Assembly: GCA_018136815.1 (NCBI GenBank)
Contig: CM030942.1
Location: forward strand, 285,551-349,550
DNA: 64,000 nt
Origin: Isochrysis galbana
Taxonomy: Eukaryota > Haptophyta > Isochrysidales > Isochrysidaceae
Reading direction: 5' to 3'
Made by a program: the position numbers and the translations under genes. Of the stretch, positions 1-11,900 are shown in pieces. The notes under the pieces were generated by a model, which searched no databases, was not told the DNA's origin, and saw nothing but the letters and a program-made list of their open reading frames with translations. Position 1 is the stretch's first letter. Every line of letters starts with the position of its first letter.

Positions 1-506
1 AAGCACAGCTCTGCGAGCTCGCGACCGCTCGTCTCGCGAGCGAGAGGGTTTCCCGGGACTTGGGCATACATCGCGAGCTTCCCGGAGAACTCGCCGGCCA
101 GTCCACCGCGCCCGTCTGCGAGCAGCTTCATGTCGTCCTCATATGTGACGTAGTCTGAGGGTGTCTCCGCAATGGCCCTCAGCGAGGCAGCAACCTCTTC
201 GGATATTTGCGCGCAACCTTTGACAGGATCATCGGAATCAATGTCGCAGCCCTCTCGACCCCACGAAAGCGTTGATCGCGAGAAGTCGAAGGGGCCGCGC
301 TGATCCTCTGGCCGACGGTCAGGGGACCAGATCCTCTCCTTTCGCCCTTGGAAAGCATCCCATACAGCCTCATCAGCCTTCTTCATGATGTCGTCGAAGA
401 AGCCGCAGGCGGGAGCAGGGTGTCGCGATGACGCTAAGGCCAGCGGCGCTCCCAGTCGAGGGCTGTGAAGGGCAAGTGCAGCGCCCGCCACGCCGAGGAG
501 GAGCAT
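1..506 (-). CDS. Partial protein with hydrophobic N-terminal leader, 3' end outside window
   Basis: An open frame runs from ATG at 506 leftwards off the window edge without a stop (about 168 codons). It begins with a hydrophobic leader (MLLLGVAGAALALHS) followed by an Ala/Ser/Pro-rich stretch, which is compatible with a signal peptide or a plastid-targeting presequence. The mature part starts near FFDDIMKKADEAVWDAFQG and is then rich in acidic and small residues. The continuous frame, sensible amino-acid composition and leader support a real gene. I do not recognise a family. It may have introns beyond the window. The ATG is the first Met after upstream low-complexity sequence; another start is possible. 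Confidence 0.55.
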   Translation of the reverse strand, partial: MLLLGVAGAALALHSPRLGAPLALASSRHPAPACGFFDDIMKKADEAVWDAFQGRKERIWSPDRRPEDQRGPFDFSRSTLSWGREGCDIDSDDPVKGCAQISEEVAASLRAIAETPSDYVTYEDDMKLLADGRGGLAGEFSGKLAMYAQVPGNPLARETSGRELAELC

Positions 507-1659
507 GAGGCTCGGCGAGCCGAGCGCAGCCGACGACGAGAGAGACAGGGCGACAGAGAAGGAACAGACAGAAAAAGGAGAGACAGCAAAGAGATGGTGG
601 AGGATGTAGAGAAGATTCCCAGAATTGGCCCGCAGCCCCCCTGCTGTTGTTTACTTCGTCTATCAGTCTATTCGTTCAGAGGTTCACGAGCGATCGATAG
701 TCGATATAGTCGATAGAGTAGTCACTGGAGGCCTTTCTCGCACGAGCCGTTCGAGGGAGGTGGACGATTGTGCCATTGCTCGTGGTAAAGCTGACTTGGA
801 CAGCCTTGTGCGTCATATTGATCACCTTCAAGCGATGCGCCGAGGTATAAACTTAGGTTGAACTGAGATAGAGTAGAGTATATACTCGTACCTTGTACCC
901 AATGTCTTGGTTGACAGTGCTATAAATAACTTCGAGTTTTCTCCACCCCTGCGGGTTCTGCATGCAATCCGCTCCCTCGTCCGCCGCTCTCTCCGCTGGC
1001 GGCACCGTGCCTGGCTTCCGCTGGGTTCCGAGCGGTCTGATGGAGCCTGAGCGTGCTGCGGCGGCATGTGCGACGGCGTGGCGTGAGCACGTCGATTGAG
1101 TCCCCTCGGCCAGCCCGTCCATCTGGCGGCACTGGTCTGGTATCCCTGGCGGCTGCTGGCACGGAGCTATCGACCGGTGAGTGGGAAGGGGCGGGGCGGG
1201 GCGGGGCGAGGGGAGACTGCCGCCCTTCTATCTCGCGGCCAACACGCTCACCCAGGCTGGCGCGTTCCACACTCGCGGCCTCCGCGCCACTGCTAGTCCG
1301 AGTCCCTGTCCCTCCATAAGCCCAATGCCACGCCCTCCCTCTTCAAGATGTCATCACATCGCTCCCTATGCCTCCTGCAAGCGCCAAGTCTAGTCCGACA
1401 TCTGACGCCAGCCGTCATCCTTGTCTTGCATTGGCCCTGACCTACACGCACCCAGCTCTCGCCCGCGTGGTACCTGTAGTCCACGCCGTGTCTTTGGCCA
1501 TAGCCTTTGTTTCAACCTTTCCCAAGCCATAGCTCCAGCTCCAGCCCATGCCACGACATTGTCTGTGTCCCCTCTTCTTGTTAGCCCGAACCCTTTCGGT
1601 GGGTTCGCCTTCGCTTCGAATGTAGCCATAATCCTTTCTGACCCAGAGGCCTCAGCCCA
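507..1659. other. Intergenic region, no supported gene
   Basis: This stretch separates the divergently transcribed partial gene from the sulfotransferase-like gene. It holds G+C-rich short ORFs in several frames that look like shadows, plus a short AT-rich patch near 860-930. The missing 5' exon or exons of the sulfotransferase-like gene may lie here, but I could not place them. Confidence 0.4.
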
Positions 1660-1660
1660 G

Positions 1661-2517
1661 CTCCAAGGCCTGAGCCTTCCACTTTGTTCTTCGACAGGTT
1701 CGACGCTCCTACACTGCTCGTGCATGTGGGCAAGACGGGAGGGTCCAGCCTCTACCAAATGATGAAGGAGCACGGAGCCCCCTTCGATCACGTGCATGAC
1801 CACCCAGTGCCACGACCACTGCTACTTTTGCACCCACGCGTCGTCCTCTCGGTCCGCGACCCCGTGACGAGGCTCATCTCGGCATGGGAGTGAGCGAGGG
1901 ACGTCGGCCGGCTGGCTGCGATTGCGAAATATGAGCAACGGGAGCACGAGCTCAATCTTGGGGCGCTCGTCAGCGTATCCAACGGGCTGGGCCCTCTCGA
2001 CCTCTTCAAGTGCTACTCGTCTATCGCCGACTTTGCCGAAGGCCTCGGTCAGCGAGACGCCTGCAGTCAGCTTGCCAGGGCGGTGCTCGCACCGCTTCCC
2101 CCACAAGGTGTGCATGTGACTCACATCACGCGAGGTCATTGCTTTTACCTTGGACGCGTGCTCGACATACTTCAAGCCAATCGGAGTCACTGGGTGGTGC
2201 AGCAGGAGTCATTCGAGACTGACGTGCAAGGCTTGTTTAGGTGGCTTGGCCTGCCACCTCCGATGCACTTTGCATGCACTAGGTGCCTTTCGACGGCCGG
2301 GAACGAGAAGGCGATTCCGTCGCACCAGATTCGGCAGCAGTCCGCATCTAGCCGTACCAGCACCGCTTGGGGAATAAGACGAGACCAGCTGAGGCGTGCA
2401 GCAGCAGCCCGCGTGAATGTGAGCAAGAGGGGATTAGCTTTGCTCGAACACGCACTGCAGCTAGAAACCTGGGCGATGGACTTTGTCATAGCATGGGCGG
2501 TCAACGGGCGCCTCTGA
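1661..2517 (+). pseudogene. Sulfotransferase-like gene with in-frame TGA
   Basis: The frame reads LLVHVGKTGGSSLYQMM, the PAPS-binding P-loop (5'-PSB) signature of the sulfotransferase superfamily, then VVLSVRDPVTRLISAWE, which matches the 3'-phosphate-binding RDP..R..S motif. TGA at 1891-1893 follows directly. The same frame then stays open to a TGA at 2515-2517 with good sulfotransferase-like sequence (for example GLGPLDLFKCYSSIADFAEGL, with later WVVQQESF and LFRWLGLP). The exon probably begins after an AG near 1660 or 1698; the start codon is upstream and not identified. The TGA sits where related proteins often have an aromatic residue, so a Trp-to-stop mutation is the simplest reading. 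Selenocysteine recoding or a sequencing error cannot be excluded. Confidence 0.6.
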
Positions 2518-3329
2518 CGTTCGTCTACACATCTGCCGCTCGGTGCCGGCCGCTTCGTGATTTTTTTCACACAGATGCAGGCTTACCTGAGTCGTGCCCC
2601 CGTATTTTTCACCTCCACATTAAGAAGCCTAATTTTCTCCGAAGAAAACAACTACAATTCTGCAAAGGATTGTATGGGCACACACGCCGATCGTTCATAC
2701 GTTTTAAGAAAGCTACGAAAAGTATGTAACGCTGCGTAGTGGCGCAGCCCTCGCCCCGAACTTTCGGAGAAAGCTGTGGCCTTGCGCTGCTCCTCAGTAG
2801 GCCCTGGCCAAAATGTCCGGACAGTCAACAAGACATTTGGGGCTGTTTTGTCAAAAGGACATGGCTCCCGAAATGTCCCGGGACATTTGGGTGCCCCCTG
2901 GGGGTGGCGCTCGCGAAAAATGCGCGCGGGAACTGTTTTACCATTAGATCGTCAATATCAGTACACTGGGCGGGAAAGCGGGAGTCCTGATGGGTCGACT
3001 GGCTGTTAATGTGATAAACAAAAGCTCGTTTACGTAATTCACGAGCCACGAGCCTTGGCCTCGGTCACAATACCCGGTGACTGCTCTGGCGCGCCGGCGC
3101 GCTGGCGCCAGCAGCGGGCATGGAGAGAGGGGAGGAGGCTGCCCCCCCCCCCCCCCCCGCACCTTTTGGGCGCCGCGCGCGAGCTCCACTTACTCGTCCT
3201 CCTTCCACGCGCAGGTCCGAGCTCGCGCGTGCGCTCGCGGCGCGCAGCCTCGCACAGCGACAACGACAACTTGGGCGACTCGGAGGGCAAGCGAGAACCC
3301 TCCGAGCTGCCCAAGCAGGTCGTCCTCGA
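2518..3329. other. Intergenic region with palindromic AAATGTCC motifs
   Basis: No convincing gene. At 2871-2888 there is a perfect 18-bp palindrome (AAATGTCCCGGGACATTT). Related half-sites occur at about 2809-2820 and 2831-2838. A poly-C run lies near 3133-3150. The rest is unremarkable. Confidence 0.4.
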
Positions 3330-3342
3330 CGGCGGCGGCAAC

Positions 3343-3390
<48 letters not shown>

Positions 3391-3445
3391 AGCTGCGACG
3401 ACGACGATGACGACAGTCGCGACGACGGACGACGACGATGACGAC
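3330..3445. repeat. (GGC)n/(GAC)n trinucleotide repeat tract
   Basis: A run of GGC triplets passes into GAC triplets, interrupted by a few variants. Several overlapping ORFs across it give only poly-Gly, poly-Ala, poly-Asp, poly-Arg or poly-Thr, which is expected of a microsatellite and is not evidence of coding. Confidence 0.85.
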
Positions 3446-3473
3446 GAGGAGGGGGAGGAGAAAAAAAATCGTC

Positions 3474-3563
3474 TTAAAAATCCCCGCTACATACGCGGCA
3501 TGAGGCAGTGTGCTTGTGTACCTCCCTACTACCCACCTTTACCCCTATCAACCCCCTCCCCCT
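3474..3563 (+). repeat. Dispersed repeat, inverted copy near 41.6 kb
   Basis: This roughly 90-bp stretch, with core CGCTACATACGCGGCATGAG, matches the reverse complement of about 41594-41683 with only a handful of differences. Neither copy lies in a recognised gene. It is probably a fragment of a mobile element, since the second copy lies beside hAT transposon pieces. Confidence 0.75.
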
Positions 3564-4018
3564 TCCCCAATTCCCTCGTTGGCGGAGAAGCTGGTTCCAG
3601 GGAGGCCGCGCGCGCTGCGCGCTGCTTCGGCCAGGAGTTGGAGAGAAGGGGGTGGGAGACTGTGGCTCCTCCTTCGCTCTAACGTCGGCTTGCATCTCCT
3701 TTTAGGTCTTATATCACGTAAGATCTTCTTATTATATCCATTGAAGTTCCTACTAAAGAGGTTTAGCAGCTACCCCAATTGATGTTTCGTATATCCAGAC
3801 CTCTCGCCGCCTGCAAGAGGTCCTCCGATGTTTCTAGGTTGAAATCTTTGTCCACCGTAAGGTGCCGCCGCTCCAAGGCCCATGAGTGAGGGCCCTGTAA
3901 TCCATGGCGTTGCTTGCCTCACGCTGGCGTTTGCGTTGCTCCGCTTTCTGCCCGTCGTTGTTCGGGCGAGAGTGATGTTCCCAACGCTCACAGTAGCCAA
4001 CTAATTGAACGGTGACCG

Positions 4019-4053
4019 CCCGCATAGCGTTTTTGTACGTAACGTTAGGAGGT
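4019..4053 (-). repeat. Solo terminus of the AACGTTA-type TIR family
   Basis: Read on the minus strand this is TAACGTTACGTAC followed by AAAAACGCTATGCGG. It resembles the outer ends of the transposon at 20.1-21.8 kb and the copies near 36.77 and 39.94 kb. No partner end was found within the left 4 kb. Confidence 0.5.
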
Positions 4054-4345
4054 GCGGTTGTGACCATTTTTTGCGGCCGTAACTAACGCGATTGCCTTCT
4101 CATAATGCATTCACAAGAACTTGTAAGATTTTTCGCGCCGTGCAAGTAACGACGGCTAGCTTGCTGAGCCTTTTTTTACATACACCGGCGTCATACCCAC
4201 TCCCATACAAGATACAAGGCCATCGGCCATCGGGAGGCCCACGGCCGGCGCCAGACCCTGCCGGAGAGCGCGCCCCCACCCCGGATGGGACAACAGGTAC
4301 AAGGTCAACAGGTTTTGGGGGCCTCTTCCTATTAAGAGGATATGT

Positions 4346-4445
4346 NNNNNNNNNNNNNNNNNNNNNNNNNNNNNNNNNNNNNNNNNNNNNNNNNNNNNNN
4401 NNNNNNNNNNNNNNNNNNNNNNNNNNNNNNNNNNNNNNNNNNNNN
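4346..4445. other. Assembly gap (100 N)
   Basis: Exactly 100 N, the usual placeholder for a gap of unknown length. It lies 66 bp upstream of the start codon of the next gene, so 5' sequence of that gene may be missing. Confidence 0.99.
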
Positions 4446-4511
4446 CCGGCACCTACGTGTGTTGCCAGATCGACGTCGGGGTGCCGGCAGGGCGATCGGC
4501 CACGCAGGCTG

Positions 4512-5175
4512 ATGCCGCGGCTTGCGCTGCTCTCGCTGCTGGTGTCCTCGCTCCACTGTCTCGGCATGGTGGATCCCACCATGAAGGCGACAAGATCGTC
4601 ATCTCATCTTCCCGAACGCATTCGCAGGAGCTCGCTGAGTCAGAGCGTTCTGGCGGTCCCGGGGAAGATGACTGCGACCACTGTCCTTGGTCTCTGTGCA
4701 GGGCGAGCAGCGAGGTCCGCTACGAGAGGGTTGCAGATCAAGGTATGTGAGCCTTGCGCCATCCACACTGCAACATCTCTTGATCCCATCTCTCTTGGAT
4801 TCGCAGATAGCGTACACAATCACCTGTTTGTCATTTCTACAGTATTTGGGATATGTCACCGTGCATTACCACAGGATAGAGAGCCTTCTTAAGAAAGTGC
4901 CACATCTGTGGCAGGCTCATTCAGGCCTCGCGAATTCTTCTTTGGTGGCCTCCGCCCCAAGTGCGCCTAGTAGAGACTTGCCATCCATTCCAGATGGAGA
5001 AAGAACACGAATACGAGTCCCGCTCAAGGAGCAGTTGGCTCGATTCTTTGCCAGAGCTTTGACAGCCACGGCTGCGAGCATTGGTCTAATTTTTGGCATT
5101 CGTCAGGGATACATGATGAAGATTGCAATCCCACAAATCTACTGGCAGCGACCGGGAAAGATAGTCGCCGGGTAG
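4512..5175 (+). CDS. Hypothetical two-exon membrane protein with signal peptide
   Basis: Exon 1 runs 4512-4742 and exon 2 runs 4807-5175; the 64-bp intron starts GTATGTGAG and ends CGCAG, both in phase 0, giving about 199 residues. The N-terminus MPRLALLSLLVSSLHCLG looks like a signal peptide. Two further hydrophobic stretches could span a membrane: one at the start of exon 2 (IAYTITCLSFLQYLGYVTV) and one near the C-terminus (ALTATAASIGLIFGI). The protein ends QIYWQRPGKIVAG. No family was recognised. A presequence followed by hydrophobic helices would fit a plastid or endomembrane protein, but this is inference. The gap just upstream leaves a longer N-terminus possible. Confidence 0.6.
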
Positions 5176-5959
5176 CTCAAACTCGTACCATATATATTAG
5201 CTAGTAAATGCTAGCAAATGGCACCCGTCAACCGAGGAGTTGTATGTCGGCATGCTCGTGTCGGTAATGTGTGCTGATTAATTGTTAGGATCGCTGCCTG
5301 CAATTATTGTAGCGATCCACCACGCGTGCACTTTTGTTCGTTCATGTGATGCATGCTGAAGCGCCGTGAGCCGTGCTTGAGACGCGACGGATCGCTCGCG
5401 ACCGGGGCCGCACCGCGGTTTTGCTCCCGGGAAATTTGGGGACACTTCGCCGGGTATGTGGTATATGGATTGGGATTGGAAATTGGAGTAGCTTCGGTCA
5501 TGGTAAACGATAAACGACAAAAGAAAGAACGCTACTACTATGACTTTTACTTAGTAAGGACTTAGTTAACCCCACTAGAACGAATTGAACACCAGCTTCG
5601 CCAGCCGATGCGAACTGAGGTGAGGGCGAGGGTGTCCTTACTTTCCTAATCGTATTACTTCGATTTTTAAGAGCTCTTTCATCTTCATACTATCGTATTT
5701 GTTTTCCTCCGGTCAACCCTTCCCCCCCTCCCGCTCTCCTCTGCCCTCCCTCTCTCCCTCCCCCTCCCTCCCTCCCTCCCTCTTCTCTTCTCTCCCCTTC
5801 CCTTTCTCCCTCTCTCTTCCCTCCTCTACTCCTACCGCCCCCTCTCTCCCTCTGCCGCCCGCCGCGCCCCGCCGCCCGCCACCACCGCGAGGCAAGAGGC
5901 GGGGGGGGGAGGAGGGCGCTACGGGCGGGCGAAGGGAGCTTGGCACGGGCGTGGGCGAG
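5176..5959. promoter_or_regulatory. Intergenic/5' region of HEATR5 with CT-rich tract
   Basis: No gene is supported between 5176 and 5700. From about 5700 to 5870 the coding strand is almost pure C and T, then becomes G+C-rich up to the ATG at 5960. The frame is open through this tract but encodes only Ser/Pro low complexity, so I treat it as leader or promoter. Comparable tracts precede other genes in the window. Confidence 0.45.
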
Positions 5960-8900
5960 ATGGTGGGGCTTGCGGAGGCGACGGCGCGGCTCGAGAGGGC
6001 GGTCGAGGCGGCTCGCGCGCCGGGTGGCACCGACAGCGCCACCGCGCAACTGGAGCTGCTGCACCAGATCAATACTCAGCTCTCCACTGCAGGAGAGGAG
6101 GTGATCAAAGGCTCGCAGGACGCAATCGAGGCAGCACTCAAGAGCCTGGCTCAGCTAGGGCCGGCACCTCCCATCTGCCGCTCAATGGTCAACGTCCTCG
6201 CGACCATCTACAAGCGCGGCGCCCGCACGGGGCTGTACAATACGGTCAAGGACCTGACCTCATGGCTCAGCAACAAGAGCTCCTCGCCCTCGAGCATACC
6301 TGCTCGATGCGCGACGATGCAGCTGTTGGCGGGACTGTGCGCAGCACATGGACCGGCAATGGTTTCGCTCTGCCTTGATGCCGTGGTCCTCCTCATCAAA
6401 CTCACACGCGCGGCTGAGTCACCTGTGCGCGTCGTGGCATGGGCGGCGTTAGCGCAGGCGTACCCTGGTACGGGTGGTGTGCCTAAGCTGAGCCAAGAAG
6501 AGGCAAGCAAGAGCATGAAGCAGACAATGAGTGAACGTGGCACTTCTGCTGAACTGCGCGCCACATGTCTCCGTGCCGCCGCCCCACTTGCGTTACACGC
6601 CGAGGGCCTGTGGACTGGAGACCTCTTTGATGTGCTTAGTGCAATGCTTATCAAAGCTCTCGATGATCCCTCTGCTTCGGTGCGCGCCACCGCTTCAGTC
6701 AGCCTTTCCGAGCTGCTCCTCGCTGCACTTGCCCGCCCTGCAGGCTTCGTCAGCGTCACTGCTGCCAGGGGAAGCCGTCGTGGAGGCCTCGGGGGCGGGG
6801 GGGCCAAGCCAAGCCTGCCTACAAAGAGGTCAGATGCGTTGACTCCAATCGAAGCCGTCGCGGTTGTGCTTTCTACCGCATTTGTCAAAACTTCGAGGGA
6901 AGTCCGTGTTGGTATCGCTCGCGCTGCAGTTGGCCTTCTTCACGGCATGCGACGGGCGGACCTTGAGCGGCACGCCGAATTCATGCTCACAACCTTCCTC
7001 GGGATGGCAGCTGCGCCGTACGACGCCAGTAAGGCTTCTGTGATTCTGCGCTCCTTGGGAGGAACAGGATCGCCCGCCGAGTGTGTGTCACACATTCTGC
7101 GCGCTGGCATGGGCGAGCGCCTTTCTGAGAGGGGGCAGCACATGATGGCCAACACGATCGCTGCGCAGGTGCGCTCTTGCATGATACGGGTGGCGCAATC
7201 AAGAGCCGCAACTCGCACGCTTCACTCTTGTGCCCCATGAAAGTTGAAACTCCGTTAGAAGCCCGCCGGCGTTTCCATATCTCTAGCATATTGCTCCGGA
7301 ATCCCGCCTTGCCTTAAACGTGTAGGTTACCTCAAAGTCGTGTAATGATGCTACACTGGTCGTCGGGCTCAAGGAAGTCTCATTGCTCCTGCTGCAGCTA
7401 GGACAGGTCGCCGATGACGCAAAGGACACGCTTTTGCAGGCAAGATTGCCCTCCGTGACAGCCTTGGTCGATGTCAATTGAGAGAGTTGGTCTCAGCAAG
7501 CCCTCTGCGTCCAGGCACCGATTATGTACTAAACTCAGCGTCTTGCAAGCCCCCATTGTCCAGCCATCGATGATATATTAGACTGAGCTTTTCGCGCATG
7601 TTTGTTTATGGAAACACTGCTCCTCACCCGCTCATTCCGCAGGGAGAGCGTCCACTTCTCACGCTGGTGACCTTGCCTACCCGCGCAACACGTCTTGCGG
7701 CATGCCAGTGTCTTTGGGCTGTTGCGGTCGCTTTTCCGTTGCAGCTTGCGCCACTCTTGAATCAAACACTGATCCGCCTGCGTTCCACTGCCGCAACCGC
7801 ATCTGCCTCTAGCCGAGGTACCAGCAAAGATGCCACTGAGACGTTGTTGGCCGAAGCACAGGCGGTGGGCGCCTTGGTCGTTGCATCAACCAAGACGCAG
7901 TTTGGGGGACCCGCGCCGCTTTGCAATGGATGCTTGAATGCCGCGGCCGAGTTGACTTCATCTGGAACAGAGCCTGCTCTGGCAGCTGGCTGGGCGCTCG
8001 CTACGGCGCTCTTTAGTATGCCGCCTTCTTGGGTCGCTGCTAAGCCTCGCCTGGCTAAGGTTTATGCGATGTTCAAGAGTGCTTTGGCGCAAGCTGCACC
8101 GGAGGTGTCTGCCAAAAAGAGGGATGCTGTCGAGGCGCAGCTAAAGAGCAGGGCGTACGCGCTACAGGTAAGCACAGCTTCCTCACATGGTCACAAAATG
8201 CTCCTCGCCATACAATGCCCATCCCACACGTTGATGCAAAGCGCGCGCTTTCTTTAAACCGACGCCTCCTCTTTGCCCAGGCCTTGTCTCATTTCCTTGA
8301 CGTGATGCCTGAACAAATTGCTGCCGCCATGGTCAAGCCGATCACCGGTGCACTCCTCCCCCCAAACATCGCCCTCCTCGCTGCGTGTCGCGAGAATGCG
8401 ACCAAACTCATGAACGAGAGCTTCCGGGGAGCATACTTGCTCTTTCGCGCGTACCTTTACCGAACTCTTGTCGCTCTGCCATCATCTGCACTCACTGCCA
8501 AGGTGAGCTTCTGTAGTTGTTCATCCGAACAACTTGACGTCCCGCCATCTCCACGACGTACTGTGAGGGTTTGTGGGATGCATCACGCCACTCTTCGCCG
8601 TTGCAACCCTCGCGAGGCACTTTTGCTTAATCACCCAGATCCATCAATTCCCTGTTCCCCCCCCCCCCCCCCCGGCCTCTTCCAATCCTTGCTTCCCATC
8701 CTTTGCAACATGAACGTATCTCCAGGTACTCAATGTCGTAATGCCGCTTGTTGTCGCGGACATCGTTGAGCCAGCAAATACTCATGCCGCAACTTGCACA
8801 GCTTTGACGGCTCTCTTAGACCCTCTAGACTCTCATTTGGCCCCGGTGCCAGCCGGCTCTGACGACGACCTCCCCGCGGGTATCGCGCCACCCGAGCCGT

Positions 8901-11900
8901 TGCGTCTAGCCGCGTCACCTGATGCTGAAGCCGGCTGCACGTGGCTGTCGGAGCTCCGAGCGCCTAATGACGCTGCGGGAGAAACCAAGTGCTTAGACGC
9001 CGCCGTGGCACTCTTTGGTGCTGTGTTTCGTCTACAGACCTCAGGTAATGCACCATACCCTCGGGACGAAAAGCAAGTTGCAAACGGGAGAGGGACGATC
9101 TCGCAATGCAGTGTCCAAATTCGTGTGAAGCACTTATAATGCATATGCCACTATCCGTGCGTATCGGCCAACTGCCTGATGTTCGGGCACTGCCAGGACT
9201 GCCCGTATTTTCCGATCCGAAGCTATGGCGTTGTTCACTTACGCATGAAGTAGTGCTGTTATCGCCGCGTAGGATTTGCTCCGACCTCCCTGTCCCCTTT
9301 TTCCCACCACTCGAACCAATGCTCTCATTCAGATGTGCGAGCGCAGTTGCTTACTCACTTGGGCAACGCCGCCTCCAAGGCGGCTCGTGATGCCGCCGCT
9401 GCTGCAAAGCCCACACCGGCCGCGGGCTTCTTCGGCGGTGGGAGCTCAACCTCGGAGACTTTTCGTGATGAGAAGCCCTCTGCACTTACCAATATTTGCG
9501 CCGCACTGCTTTCGTCGATTCAAAGGCTTGCATTTCGACCCTCGAAATCGGCGCTCCGTGCTGAGCTCTCTCCCGCGTTCGGCGCTGTGCTTGCGCCATG
9601 TTTAGCCGACACAGACCCCGCGGTGAGGCGCGCGGCAGCACAGGCAGTCGGACTGCTCGGGCAGCTGCTTGGTGAGTGCGGTAACCCCCAAATCCGCCCC
9701 AGGCTCTCTACCACCACCTCTCCTATCTCCACTCATAATCTCGTGTTCTTGCTCTCACTTCTCAACACTGATATCTTCTAGCGTACCCCGCGTGCGTTAC
9801 GCAATCTGATCGGGGCTCCGCATGCTGGATCGTCCCATTTCGTTCACTCTTTCATCTACCATGTATCGCCTTCCGGAGGCGACACGGCGAGCCGCAAGCG
9901 GTGCCATTTTCATCCACCACTTTCCCAACCTGCCTCTTCGTGGTTGCCTATATCAGGCGACGTATATCTGGATTCGTTTTCTTCGCTCGCCTCTGCAGCC
10001 CTTACCGACTCGAAGGCAAAAGACGAAGCGCGCGCTGCACACGCTCTTGCGCTTGGGCATCTCTTGTCCGCAACTCTTCCAAGTCGCCCCGATTCGAGAC
10101 CTGCTCCTGCACCCCGCGCTCGCATCGGTGTACAACTGCTGTGTTCGCTCCTCCCTTCAGCTGGCGCACCGTCTCCACCGGCGCATCTTGTTGAATGGAC
10201 ATTGCATGCCCTCGGGCGGATTGCAGCTGCTCAGGGTCCAGATTACAAGCCTTTGGTTGGGGCCACGTTGTCTGCTCTTTCTGCCGCTACTCTTGCTCCT
10301 GGAGCGCCGCAAACGGCGCGTGCCTCTCTTGCTACCGCGCGCCTTGCTACCGCTCTCGCAACTACAATTGCTCCGGCACTCGCCGCTGCTGCGGGCGGGC
10401 GGGTCGGCCAACCTCAGGCAATGCTCTATCGTTGCCGTGTGCTAGTTTCCGCCGCCTGCCGAACTCAAGGCGGTGGGCACGGCGGTCACACGCACGCCTA
10501 CACTCACGGCCATGCCCATACACATGTCAGAGGCGGAGCAGCGGAAATGCTCTCAGCCGAAGAACTTTTGTTCGAACGGCAGATCATCTCACTGCCTGCC
10601 GAATCCGTCCCCCCTGTGGCCTCAACCCCAGCCGCGGCCCTATATTCCGCAATCACTCACGGCCTTGCCTCACCTCTAGCCGCTTTGCGCATCGCGGCTC
10701 TCACGGCAATCGGCGAGATCGCCACAGCGGCTGAGGCGAAGACAAATGCAAATCCCCTGGCTGTGCCAACGGGCGCGGCCACGACGTACGCCCCTTCAAG
10801 GAAGGAACTGAGCCGAATATCCGGTGAGCTGATATGAGCTCTACTTGCGACGTGAAGGGTTTCGATCAACATGCCGCCGTAGGGATGCTTCAACTCTTCG
10901 TGAACTCATCCGTTCTTGGCACTCCCTTGTTCCACAGGATGCCTCCTCGGCCTCATGGATCACGAGCCCGATTCCATATCTCTCGATCTCGCCAAACACA
11001 TCCTTCTTCGCTTGCTTCATGCGGATGGACCTTCGGCGCCCTCTTTCTGGGTCCACGCCCTTGCTGACACCGTGGCAGAGGGGAAGAAAAACACGAATAC
11101 AGATGCAAATTCAGCTCCCCCCGCTAGTAATGTTGCTGCTGGTGGGTTCGGAGGTGGCCAGTCTTCTGATTCGGAGGATGGAGACGGCGGGTGGGATCGG
11201 AATGCATCTGGCTTGCCGCAAGGGGGTGATGATGAGGACGAGGAAGAAGCAAGGAAAAGACAAAAGGAGGCTCAGGTAATTGGCCTCGAGAGGAATGTGT
11301 CGTAGTTGATTGACGATTGGCGGGTGGGAAAGGACAATATGCTTGTTTGGTAATTGCACCATCACTTTATCTTCAGGCCATCTACAGTGTGTGACCTCCG
11401 CCCGTCCCACCCACGCTCTCCTTTGTTGCAGTTGGAGGCCGAGGAGTCCTTGAAATGGGCTCGAACACTTCCTCGATGGCAAACTCGGCTTTTCGCGGCC
11501 GAGTGCGCTCGTCGCCTACTGCTTGTCGTCACCCAACCCGAACACTTCTCACTCGGAATCGCACGTCAAGTGTTCGACGCAAACATCTCCGATGACTCGA
11601 AACCCCTGGTGTTTTCTCTCTCCGAACTTGTGGGTGTCGCGTTCACGGTTGCGACCGCTCGTATCGATGCGATGCGCCCCTCCGGAGTGCTGATGCTGCA
11701 TGACATTGTTGACAAATTTGGGGCCTCACTGGATCCGGACTTCGAACACCACCTTCTTCTCGAGCAGTCCCATGCACAGGTGGCTCGTCCCAGCCCTCCC
11801 AACCAACCTCCACCACCAAAGCATTTTCCATGCGTACCTTCGACAGTTGCCTTCATGGCCCCTAGTATGTATCCTTCACTGAGAGAATCGTGTCACTATC

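Noticed and set aside
3055..3682. ORFs of 90-200 codons over the GGC/GAC tract
   Set aside because: All are poly-residue translations of a trinucleotide repeat and flanking GC-rich DNA.
5699..5959. N-terminal extension of HEATR5 from a TTG at 5699
   Set aside because: It gives only Ser/Pro and Arg low complexity from CT-rich DNA; the family-like sequence begins at ATG 5960.
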